A DNA stretch of 7,967 bases from JBLHKW01 sp047618565 (GTDB taxonomy: Bacteria > Planctomycetota > UBA1135 > GCA-002686595). Where the stretch lies: the NCBI GenBank assembly GCA_047618565.1, contig JBLHKW010000195.1, positions 1 through 7,967 of the forward strand, given 5' to 3'. Under the pieces are notes generated by a model. It did no database searches. It saw nothing but the letters and a program-made list of their open reading frames with translations, and was not told where the DNA came from. Below are positions 1 to 5,820 of this stretch, one piece after another (position 1 is the first letter of the stretch; each line of letters starts with the position of its first letter). Made by a program: the position numbers and the translations under genes.

Positions 1-3
1 GCA

Positions 4-67
4 CTTCTCGCGCGTTGGCATCCTCGACGACCCGTAAGGGTCGCCTCCGGGGCCAACGCGCGAGAAG
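4..67. repeat. Long nested inverted repeat (hairpin) at window start
   Basis: The arms CTTCTCGCGCGTTGGC (4-19) and GCCAACGCGCGAGAAG (52-67) are perfect 16-bp reverse complements. The 32-nt interval between them holds a second stem, CGACCC (28-33) with GGGTCG (38-43), closed by GTAA, which as RNA would be a GNRA tetraloop. The unpaired flanks are 20-27 and 44-51. No T-run follows on either strand, so it is not a canonical intrinsic terminator. A plus-strand reading frame at 2-37 ends at the TAA in the inner loop (residues HFSRVGILDDP), so it may lie at the 3' end of an upstream gene and act in transcript termination or 3'-end protection. Alternatively it is a dispersed repeat unit. The structure is seen directly; its role is inferred. 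Confidence 0.6.
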
Positions 68-185
68 CACCACCAGAAGCCGAATCGACGCGTTTTGGCT
101 CGCGCTTCATGAATTATCCGGGCTAGGGTCGTGAGTCTTCTTGTCATGATCAGCGCGTGCCTGGCTTCGGTATGCGGGGCCGTTG

Positions 186-503
186 TTACGCTTCGTCTTC
201 GTCGGGCTCGATGCCCAGGATCGCGCGGCCTTCAGGCGAGATGCGCTGCGGGGACCAGGTGGGCTCCCACACGATCTCGACCTCGGTGTCGGCGATACCC
301 TCGAGCGTGTTGCAGCGACGCTTCATGACCTCGGGGATCGTGCGCGCCTCGGGGCAGGACTCGGAGGTCAGGGTCATCGTGATCTTGCACGTCTCCCCGT
401 CGAGCTTGACGTCGTAGATGAGGCCCAGGTCGACGATGTTGACCGGGATTTCGGGGTCGAAGACTTGGCGGAGCTCGGTGTAGACGTCGTCGGGGCTGAC
501 CAT
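186..503 (-). CDS. SufT/MIP18-family (DUF59) iron-sulfur cluster assembly protein
   Basis: This 105-residue protein is a single MIP18 (DUF59) domain. Visible family marks are the DPE motif (residues 16-18), NIVDLGLIY (22-30), the TLTSESCP segment with the conserved Cys at 50, and a C-terminal part with WEPTWSP (79-85) and LG (96-97), typical of the SufT/PaaD-like branch. Family members act in the cytoplasm in maturation of Fe-S proteins, either as carriers or as specificity factors. The start gives the usual length and begins just before the first helix. No Shine-Dalgarno stands in front of it. The residue before the CP is Glu-Ser rather than the more common Pro-Gly. No other suf or isc gene is present, so partner genes must lie elsewhere. 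The acidic tail DEDEA follows the domain. It is on the same strand as the MerR gene but 125 bp downstream of it, so co-transcription is uncertain. Confidence 0.88.
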   Translation of the reverse strand: MVSPDDVYTELRQVFDPEIPVNIVDLGLIYDVKLDGETCKITMTLTSESCPEARTIPEVMKRRCNTLEGIADTEVEIVWEPTWSPQRISPEGRAILGIEPDEDEA

Positions 504-615
504 GGCAATGTAGTGGGCTGGAGGATTCTGTGGGGGCGATTTGGCCCCGGATTCTAGCCCAATTAGGGCCAGTCCGTGAAGCCTTCAAGGGCCCGTTCGC
601 CGATCCTCTCCGCCC

Positions 616-633
616 GTCGTCAGAGTCGTCAGT
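616..633. repeat. 9-bp tandem duplication over the MerR stop codon
   Basis: The plus strand reads GTCGTCAGA then GTCGTCAGT, two copies of a 9-bp unit differing only in the last base. The unit contains the MerR gene's stop codon (TGA on the minus strand at 631-629). Because the period is a multiple of three, the second copy places another in-frame TGA nine bases further on. It looks like a small slippage duplication and has no obvious function. Confidence 0.5.
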
Positions 634-1444
634 CTTCGATCAGGAACTGGATCTCGGTCAGGTGCTTCTCGGGGTTGCCCTTGAAGATCATGCCGGGACC
701 CTTGATGTAGACCTCGCGGCTGGGGCACAAGAGCCTCAGGTCCTCGCTACGGGCGTACTCCAGGATGCGTCCGTAGGAGCGCGAGAGCCGGTCGTAGGGG
801 CCCACGTGGACCAGGGACAGGCAGCGGCCTCCAGGGAGCACCCGGACATCGACCGCGCTCACCTCGATTGGCTTTCGCAGGGGCATGCAGGGCTCGAAGT
901 CCGCGTCGTCCTCCCGGTACTCCTCATCGTGGCAGAGCATTATCGCCTTCCCGGCGATGTGCCGTCCGAGCTTGCGTCCGAGCTGCCCGAAGACCTTGCC
1001 GCACTCGCTGTAGCGGCCCTTCATCCTGATTCCGCCCACAAGCAACGGCGACAGGCTCTTCTCCTCGATCTCGTATCCAGCTTGCTTCGTGTGTGTCCTC
1101 GTGTGATTTTCCTGTGCGATGATCGAGTCCAGAACCTGGACGATGTCAGCGCGGGTTTCGATCTCACCCTGGATGCGACCTTTCTGCCGCTCCAGGTGCA
1201 CGAGGATGTTTCCATCGTACGGCTGGCCCGACAGGATCTCGGAGATCACGTCGAGCCCGAAGTTGAGCCCGCGCAAGGCGACGATCACCTGCGCGTTCTC
1301 CAGGTTGCGCCGGTCGTAGTTCCGGTAGCCGGTCTCGCCCTCGACGAGCGCCGGCACGAGCAGCTGCTTCTCGTGGTAGAAGCGCAGCGTCTTGACCGTG
1401 ATCCCGCTCATGCGGGAGAACTCACCGATACTGAACAGGTCCAT
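629..1444 (-). CDS. MerR-family transcriptional regulator with GyrI-like effector-binding domain
   Basis: This 271-residue cytoplasmic activator has BmrR-like architecture. An N-terminal winged helix-turn-helix (about 1-70) shows the signature FSIGEFSRMSGITVKTLRFYHE and a YRNYD wing. A long helix, likely the dimerising coiled coil, covers about 75-115. The rest (about 120-271) resembles the GyrI-like/multidrug effector-binding fold, ending in REVYIKGPG...GNPEKHLTEIQF, a typical closing segment. Family members bend promoters with an over-long spacer and activate them on binding a small hydrophobic or cationic ligand; the ligand here is unknown. The start is supported by GAGG (1455-1452) seven bases upstream and by the promoter 23 bp upstream. 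The five cysteines are scattered and do not form a metal-sensor pair, so metal sensing is unlikely. No obvious efflux target lies beside it. The self-directed operator suggests autoregulation. Confidence 0.92.
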   Translation of the reverse strand: MDLFSIGEFSRMSGITVKTLRFYHEKQLLVPALVEGETGYRNYDRRNLENAQVIVALRGLNFGLDVISEILSGQPYDGNILVHLERQKGRIQGEIETRADIVQVLDSIIAQENHTRTHTKQAGYEIEEKSLSPLLVGGIRMKGRYSECGKVFGQLGRKLGRHIAGKAIMLCHDEEYREDDADFEPCMPLRKPIEVSAVDVRVLPGGRCLSLVHVGPYDRLSRSYGRILEYARSEDLRLLCPSREVYIKGPGMIFKGNPEKHLTEIQFLIED

Positions 1445-1466
1445 GGGATTACCTCGTGCGGACGAA

Positions 1467-1497
1467 GGTATACGGCCTCCAGTTACTGGAGGGTCAA
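1467..1497 (-). promoter_or_regulatory. MerR-type promoter with 19-bp spacer and perfect dyad operator
   Basis: Read on the minus strand, TTGACC (-35, 1497-1492) and TATACC (-10, 1472-1467) are separated by 19 bp instead of the usual 17. Within this lies a perfect dyad CCTCCAGT-A-ACTGGAGG (1492-1476), with 8-bp arms around one central base. Over-long spacing with a dyad between the hexamers is the hallmark of operators bound by MerR-family activators. It sits directly upstream of the MerR-family gene, so autoregulation is the natural reading. Transcription would start near 1460, leaving a leader of only about 16 nt that still holds GAGG before the ATG at 1444. The -35 hexamer ends 5 bp short of the stop of the preceding DUF1080 gene. 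Confidence 0.85.
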
Positions 1498-1501
1498 GGG
1501 C

Positions 1502-2254
1502 CTAAAGCGGTCGGACCCAGATATTTCGGAACCGTACCGCGCTACCGTGTTCCTGCAGCTGGATCGGTCCCGGGCCGTGCGGGCTGTAGGTCGCGACGGC
1601 GCGGTGGGTCGTCGATCCGATCATGGGCCTGCGGTGGTGAACGACGATGCCGTTGTGGATGAGCGTCACGTGTGCCGGCTGAAGTAGGGTCTCGCCGTCG
1701 AATCGCGGAGCCTCGAAGATGATGTCGTAGGTCTGCCACTCGCCGGGTCGCCGGCATGCGTTGACCAGCGGCGGGTACTGTCCGTAGAGCGCGGCCGCCT
1801 GGCCGTCCGCGTAGCTCTCGTTCTCGAAGGAGTCGAGGACCTGCACCTCGTAGCGACCCATCAGGAAGACGCCACTGTTGCCGCGTCCCTGGCTCTCGCT
1901 CTCGACCTTTGCCGGCGCAGCCCATTCGAGGTGCAGCTGACAGTCCTCGAAGTGCTCCTTGGTCTGGATGGGCCCCGTGCCGCTGACCTCCATGTGGCCA
2001 TCCGCGACGGTCCACGATCCGCCTTCCCAGGCCGAGAGGTCCTTGCCGTCGAACAGCACGATCGCGTCCGATGGCGCGGACGTCCTGTCGCCGGGCGTCA
2101 CGACCTGTGGCCGCGGCCTTTGCGAGTCGTGGACGCGCCATTTCGAATCGGGTAGCAGCGGCGTGTCATCGTAGCCAACCGGGTGCTGGACGAGAGCGGC
2201 GCTGGCCAGCAGCGCAGCCAGAATGAGGGGCGACTGCCGAAGGGGGAGATTCAT
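1502..2254 (-). CDS. Secreted DUF1080 (3-keto-disaccharide hydrolase family) protein
   Basis: This is a 250-residue exported protein. Residues 1-22 form a Sec signal peptide with one Arg and a hydrophobic run LILAALLASAALV; cleavage would be around 22-25. A linker of about 40 residues follows. The DUF1080 domain (concanavalin-like jelly roll) runs from about 64 to the end. It opens with IVLFDGKDLSAWE (65-77), has the characteristic GNSGVFLMGRYEVQVLDSF (125-143) and YDIIFEAPRFD, and closes with GPIQLQEHGSAVRFRNIWVRPL (229-250). Some family members hydrolyse glycosidic bonds of 3-keto-disaccharides in a periplasmic oxidative sugar pathway; many are uncharacterised. DUF1080 paralogues are especially numerous in Planctomycetota and Verrucomicrobiota. 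No 3-dehydrogenase partner (GMC or GFO/IDH/MocA) is present here, so the substrate is open. The start is the only Met that gives a full signal peptide, but no clear ribosome binding site precedes it. Confidence 0.87.
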   Translation of the reverse strand: MNLPLRQSPLILAALLASAALVQHPVGYDDTPLLPDSKWRVHDSQRPRPQVVTPGDRTSAPSDAIVLFDGKDLSAWEGGSWTVADGHMEVSGTGPIQTKEHFEDCQLHLEWAAPAKVESESQGRGNSGVFLMGRYEVQVLDSFENESYADGQAAALYGQYPPLVNACRRPGEWQTYDIIFEAPRFDGETLLQPAHVTLIHNGIVVHHRRPMIGSTTHRAVATYSPHGPGPIQLQEHGSAVRFRNIWVRPL

Positions 2255-2426
2255 GACCTGTGCGTGGAGGGGTTGATGGAGAGTGGCCAGAGGGGCGCTG
2301 AAGCCCGGGTGATGTTACGACTTACGGAGCCGTTTCGCAGGGCTGAGGGCTGCACGCGGCGACGCTGGTCGCAAGCGGGCCGCAGCCACCTGGAATTGAG
2401 CCCGTGCTGGACGTAGGGTGCCCTCC

Positions 2427-2852
2427 ATGGTCGTTCGTGCTCGGAGTGGTCAGAGATTCTCGAAGTCGGTAACCCTGTCGTTCGACGACGTGGCGCGCTT
2501 TGCACGGGCCGCGGGCGATGACAACCCGATCCATCACGACCACCGGTTCGCCGCGGCGACGCGCTTTGGCAAGCCCATCGCTTCCGGGCCCCAGACCAGC
2601 GCTCTGCTGATGGCGTTCACCGCGTCTCACTTCTCCGGATCCGGACCGATCCTCGGACTCGACTTCGGATTTCGCTTCAAGGCGCCGGTCTACGCAGATC
2701 AGACCGTGCGCATGGAGTGGCTGATCATCTCCGTCAAGCGCAGCGAGCGCCTGCAAGGGGACCTGGTCGACCTGCGTGGACGCATGCTCGACGCAGCGGG
2801 CGCCACGGTGGTGGGCGCCAAGGGCCGTATCCTCCTGCGCGAGGAGTACTGA
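2427..2852 (+). CDS. MaoC-like (R)-specific enoyl-CoA hydratase/dehydratase
   Basis: This 141-residue single hot-dog-fold protein has the hydratase 2 motif: AAGDDNPIHHD at about 28-38, with Asp31 and His36 as the expected catalytic pair. The conserved FGKPIASGPQTSALLMAF follows at 47-64. The second half has the GxxFRFKAPVYADQTV strand typical of the fold. Members add water to trans-2-enoyl-CoA or related thioesters in the cytoplasm, in fatty acid or polyhydroxyalkanoate metabolism. The substrate cannot be told from sequence. I prefer ATG 2427 over the in-frame GTG at 2418, because AGGG at 2415-2418 is eight bases before the ATG and would overlap the GTG. It is the first gene of an apparent two-gene unit, with the next start 5 bp after its stop. 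Confidence 0.88.
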   Translation: MVVRARSGQRFSKSVTLSFDDVARFARAAGDDNPIHHDHRFAAATRFGKPIASGPQTSALLMAFTASHFSGSGPILGLDFGFRFKAPVYADQTVRMEWLIISVKRSERLQGDLVDLRGRMLDAAGATVVGAKGRILLREEY

Positions 2853-2857
2853 GGTCC

Positions 2858-3241
2858 ATGCTCGGTCGCTACCAGATGATCCGTGGCAAGCGTCCAGCGG
2901 ACGATCCGTTGCCCGAGGGATTGCGCCAGGATGCGCGCAAGCACACGCGCCACATCCTGCGCCCGGATTCGCAGGCCGTCGCCACCTACCTGCAGGATCC
3001 GTCGGAGGCCGCCTGGCAGGCCTTTGCACACGCCTACCGTGACCTGTTGGCGGCGCGGCGAGCCGAGGACCCGCCCGCCTTCGACGCGCTCGTCGATCTC
3101 GCAACGGAGGGCGACGTGTGGATTGGCTGTAGCTGCCCGACCGCCAAGAACCCCGACGTTCGGCATTGCCACACCTACCTCGCCCTGCATTACATGGACG
3201 AGCAGTACGACGGGCTTCAGGTCTCGTACCCCGACATCTGA
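2858..3241 (+). CDS. Small hypothetical protein with CxC / HCH motif (possibly DUF488-like)
   Basis: This is a 127-residue soluble protein of uncertain family. The N-terminal third is basic (MIRGKRP, RQDARKHTRH). The middle reads DPSEAAWQAFAHAYRDLLAARR and the C-terminal third carries GDVWIGCSCPTAKNPDVRHCHT (85-106), with Cys91, Cys93, His103, Cys104 and His105 clustered, a plausible metal- or redox-active site. The order 'DP..W..F...Y', then 'LA..GDV.lgC.C', then 'CHT..AL..M' parallels the DUF488 domain, where a Cys-rich strand and a CH pair occur in the same places; this link is my inference. ATG 2858 follows the MaoC gene stop by 5 bp and has GAGG at 2851-2854 very close by; ATG 2876 is an alternative start. 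Tight spacing suggests co-transcription with the MaoC-like gene. The function is unknown. Confidence 0.75.
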   Translation: MLGRYQMIRGKRPADDPLPEGLRQDARKHTRHILRPDSQAVATYLQDPSEAAWQAFAHAYRDLLAARRAEDPPAFDALVDLATEGDVWIGCSCPTAKNPDVRHCHTYLALHYMDEQYDGLQVSYPDI

Positions 3242-3267
3242 GTGCGCGCGGTTACGGACTGTTGACC

Positions 3268-3579
3268 TCAGGGATTCGCGACCTGGATCTCGTCACCCTC
3301 CACGCGCACCTCGTAACACTTGACGGCCTCGCAGTCCGGGGGCCCGGTCGCCTCGCCGGTGATGAGGTCGAAGCTGGCTCCGTGCAAGGGGCACCTGACT
3401 GAGGTGTCTGTAACCACGCCTTTCGACAGGGGGCCACCTACGTGCGAGCAGGCCTCATCGATGGCGTGCAGGGTGCCATCCACATTGAAAATCGCCACCT
3501 GGGTACCCGCCACGTCCGCGCTCATCGCGCTGCCCGGCGGGAGGTCGCCTATACTTCCGATCTTGCTGTATCCGGCCAT
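3268..3579 (-). CDS. Rieske [2Fe-2S] ferredoxin-like protein
   Basis: This 103-residue stand-alone Rieske domain has both cluster-binding boxes: CSH (Cys44, His46) and CPLH (Cys63, His66), 16 residues apart, with GGPL and GASFD around them. The two Cys and two His bind one [2Fe-2S] cluster. Small cytoplasmic proteins of this type (NirD/BphF-like) pass electrons to oxygenases or act as reductase subunits. No oxygenase or reductase gene is adjacent, so the partner is unknown. The frame stays open upstream to 3717, but ATG 3579 begins exactly at the domain (MAGYSKIGSIGDLPPG), gives normal length, and has GAGGAA nine bases upstream (3594-3589). There is no signal peptide, Tat motif or membrane helix, so a bc1-type Rieske protein is excluded. 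It converges on the CxC/HCH gene with 26 bp between stops. Confidence 0.93.
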   Translation of the reverse strand: MAGYSKIGSIGDLPPGSAMSADVAGTQVAIFNVDGTLHAIDEACSHVGGPLSKGVVTDTSVRCPLHGASFDLITGEATGPPDCEAVKCYEVRVEGDEIQVANP

Positions 3580-3840
3580 GCTCAGGAATTCCTCGCGTGG
3601 GTTCTTGCTCACTCTGCCGCACCGGTTGGTGGCGGCCAGGCTGGATCCTACGCTTCGGCCATGGCCGGCACCACGCGCTGTGCGAACTCGAGGCTCCGTC
3701 GAGAATCCACGCGGCAACGGCTGAACCGAACGTTACAAGAAACACCAGGTTGAACCGCGCCGGCGCCAAATATCCCGGGCTCGGGACGCATCGTTCCACG
3801 GATTCCGTACTCACCCTGTTTTCTTGTTCGTCACGCTCCC

Positions 3841-5364
3841 ATGAATACCCACCGCGCCGTTTCGAGCCCCGTCCGACTGGTTCTCGCCCTCGGTCTCCTG
3901 GCCGCGCCCGCTGCCGCACAGTTTGATTACTCCCTGGAGCTCGATACCCAGGAGCGCGAGTGGAGCGTCGAGGGGCGCTTCGAGAACGAGTCCAAGCTGG
4001 ACATCGACTTCTGGATAGCGCGCTGGACTCCTGGGGCCTACCACGTCGCGGACTACGGGTCGTACGTCAAGGCACTGGAAGCCCACGACGGTTCGGGGCG
4101 TGAACTCAGCGTGGAGCGCATCTCCGATTCTCAGTTTCACATCTCGGCTGAAGGTGCTGAAGCGGTCATCGTGCGCTACTGGGCCAGCGCGATCTCCACC
4201 GGCCTGGCGACGGGGGACAACATGATCCTCGACGTCGAGTCGAATCGCATCACGCCGGAATACGCCTACGTCACGCCGGTCTCCCTGTTCGGTTTCGTGC
4301 CCGGGCGCCTCGACGAGCCCTTCTCATTGGATGTCGAGTTGCCCGAGGGCTGGAGTGCAGCCACGGTGATGGAGCGCAGCGACGATGGCGTCTACCACGC
4401 ACCGTCCTTCTACCGCTTCGAAGATTCCCCGCTGCTGTTCTCGCCCGAGCTGACCACGGTGCGACGCGAGGCCGGCGGTCGGCCGCTCGACGTCAGCGTG
4501 CACGGGATGAGTGGCCGCGAGCTCGACGACCTGGTGGACCGTTGCGTTCGCATTGCGGAGGCGGGTATCGGACTCATGGGCGGCGCGCCCTACGAGTCCT
4601 ACCACTTCCTGTTCGGGTTCGTCCCGGAAGGTCATGGTGCCGGCCTCGAGCATTCGTCGTCGACCTTGATCCTGGCCAATCCGCGCATGAGCGCGGCTGC
4701 TACCTCGGGCCTGATCGCGCACGAGTACTTCCACCTGTGGTGCGCCGAGCGCATCCACGTGACCGGTATCCGAAACCCGGACTACACGCAGCGCTTCGAG
4801 ACCGCGACGATCTGGGTCAACGAGAGCATGACCGAGTACATGGCGCAGCACCTGCTGCTGCACGCGGGCATCCTCGACGACAGCGAGTTCTTTGCCGCCG
4901 TGGCGCCCAACGCTCAGATCGACCAGATGGCCGGCAGCATGCCGTCCCAGACCGATACCAGTCGCAATGTGCCGGACTGGGCGTCGATGCAGGACCTCAT
5001 GGCCTTCTCCGTGAAGATGTACCTGCAGGGGTCGCGCAACATGTTCGGGCTCGATCTCGCCATGCGGCGCGCGTCGAACGGCGAGCGTGGGGTCGTCGAT
5101 CTACTGCGTTACATCCTTGTCGAGTACTCGGACAAGGGGCGTGGGTTTCCCGAGGAGGGCATGGTCGAGATCCTCAACAAGGTCGCAGGCGGCGACCTGA
5201 CCGAGTTCTACGAACAACACGTCGATGGCCGCGAGCTCGTGGACTTTTCTGACCTGCTGGGGGTGATCGGGTGCGAGCTCGATGCGGGCACGATCCGTTT
5301 CAGCGAGCAACCGACCCGGGCCCAGGAGGCGGCCCTGGAGGATCTCTTCTCCATCGAAGGCTAG
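3841..5364 (+). CDS. Secreted M61 glycyl-aminopeptidase-like metallopeptidase without PDZ domain
   Basis: This 507-residue exported zinc peptidase has a Sec signal peptide at 1-26 (hydrophobic VLALGLLAAP, likely cleavage after AAA before Gln27). An N-terminal beta domain similar to that of M61 peptidases spans about 27-215 (WIARWTPGAYHVADYGSYV at 58-76). The catalytic domain follows, with GAGLEHSSST (267-275), zinc site HEYFH (294-298) with Glu295 as the general base, and NESMTEY (327-333), where Glu328 fits the third zinc ligand. The usual M61 texts HEYFHxWNxKRI and EGxTxY are altered to HEYFHLWCAERI and ESMTEY. A helical end (about 385-475) matches the family's FYxxxVxGxEL segment. The C-terminal PDZ domain common in M61 proteins (usually near 600 residues) is absent. 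Known members cleave N-terminal Gly or Ala. There is no Shine-Dalgarno before ATG 3841; that start is fixed by the signal peptide. Confidence 0.88.
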   Translation: MNTHRAVSSPVRLVLALGLLAAPAAAQFDYSLELDTQEREWSVEGRFENESKLDIDFWIARWTPGAYHVADYGSYVKALEAHDGSGRELSVERISDSQFHISAEGAEAVIVRYWASAISTGLATGDNMILDVESNRITPEYAYVTPVSLFGFVPGRLDEPFSLDVELPEGWSAATVMERSDDGVYHAPSFYRFEDSPLLFSPELTTVRREAGGRPLDVSVHGMSGRELDDLVDRCVRIAEAGIGLMGGAPYESYHFLFGFVPEGHGAGLEHSSSTLILANPRMSAAATSGLIAHEYFHLWCAERIHVTGIRNPDYTQRFETATIWVNESMTEYMAQHLLLHAGILDDSEFFAAVAPNAQIDQMAGSMPSQTDTSRNVPDWASMQDLMAFSVKMYLQGSRNMFGLDLAMRRASNGERGVVDLLRYILVEYSDKGRGFPEEGMVEILNKVAGGDLTEFYEQHVDGRELVDFSDLLGVIGCELDAGTIRFSEQPTRAQEAALEDLFSIEG

Positions 5365-5786
5365 CAGCCCGCGCCAGGCGACGACTGACCCAGCTGGTCG
5401 CGCACGTCGTCGGGCTCGTAGGTCGTGATCTCGTGCATGTTTCCGTCCGGATCGGAGAAGTACATCGAGTACGACAGATCGTGATCGGCAAGTCGGGTCG
5501 CGATGGAGCGGGCGTCGAGGTGAGCACGCCAGGCCATGAATTCGGGCCCGCTGGCGCCGAAGGCGATCGTGTCCGTGGTCGGCTTGTCCGTTTCAAACAG
5601 CGCCAGGTGGATCGATCCCGGGGGGTCCGCGATCGTCAGCGGGCCGCGCGCGTCCTTGGCCCAGAACGCGTACCTGGCGACACGCTCGAACCCCAGGGTA
5701 GCTGCATACCAGTCCGCAGCCGCATTTCGGTCACGCACGTGGACATGCACATCGTCGAGGCCTCCGCTGAGTTTCGGCGCTGTCAT
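5361..5786 (-). CDS. VOC-superfamily protein (glyoxalase/dioxygenase fold)
   Basis: This 141-residue protein holds one vicinal-oxygen-chelate domain made of two beta-alpha-beta-beta-beta modules. The first begins GLDDVHVHVRDRNAAADWYAATLGF (9-33), with a metal-type His at 14 or 16. SIHLALFE brings His60. The second ends with SMYFSDPDGNMHEI (107-120), the classic FxDPDGNxxE motif with Glu119 as metal ligand. Having His/His/Glu, it is probably a metal enzyme rather than a binding-only resistance protein, but the family spans glyoxalases, extradiol dioxygenases, epimerases and thiol transferases, so the reaction is not predictable. GGAGG at 5796-5792, five bases upstream, supports the start. It lies 34 bp downstream of the membrane glycosyltransferase-like gene on the same strand and may be read with it. 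Its stop overlaps the M61 gene's stop. Confidence 0.87.
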   Translation of the reverse strand: MTAPKLSGGLDDVHVHVRDRNAAADWYAATLGFERVARYAFWAKDARGPLTIADPPGSIHLALFETDKPTTDTIAFGASGPEFMAWRAHLDARSIATRLADHDLSYSMYFSDPDGNMHEITTYEPDDVRDQLGQSSPGAGC

Positions 5787-5820
5787 CGTGTCCTCCGCCA
5801 GCGTGCGCCGGATTCGTGAA

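Noticed and set aside
17..31. 15-bp word GGCATCCTCGACGAC also present at 4867-4881
   Set aside because: It encodes GILDD in the M61 gene and uses the commonest high-GC codons. A single short match with no flanking similarity is best explained by chance.
4..67. Integron attC recombination site
   Set aside because: GTTGG is on the left and CCAAC on the right, the reverse of attC R sites; the RYYYAAC/GTTRRRY consensus is not met and there is no cassette-like gene or integrase.
557..569. GCCC-AATTA-GGGC hairpin as terminator of the MerR gene
   Set aside because: The stem is only four base pairs and there is no T-run on either strand.
530..1687. 385-residue open frame on the plus strand
   Set aside because: It lies antisense across the whole MerR gene and its promoter, runs into the DUF1080 gene, and has no recognisable domain. 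The minus-strand MerR protein has clear family motifs. High GC produces such shadows.
3656..3667. 12-bp palindrome CGGCCATGGCCG between the Rieske and M61 genes
   Set aside because: Short GC palindromes are frequent at this composition; there is no promoter or second copy near it. The same holds for GCGCCGGCGC at 3757-3766 and TCCCG-GGCT-CGGGA at 3773-3786.
3580..3717. N-terminal extension of the Rieske frame to 3717
   Set aside because: The extension has no signal, anchor or domain. ATG 3579 starts exactly at the Rieske fold and has a well-placed GAGGAA.
3750..3776. TTGAAC with TATCCC as a promoter for the M61 gene
   Set aside because: The spacer is only 15 bp and the -10 hexamer is poor, so it is not better than chance in this gap.
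3455..3919. 154-residue minus-strand frame overlapping the Rieske gene
   Set aside because: It is the Rieske gene read in another frame and it also overlaps the M61 signal peptide; no domain is visible.
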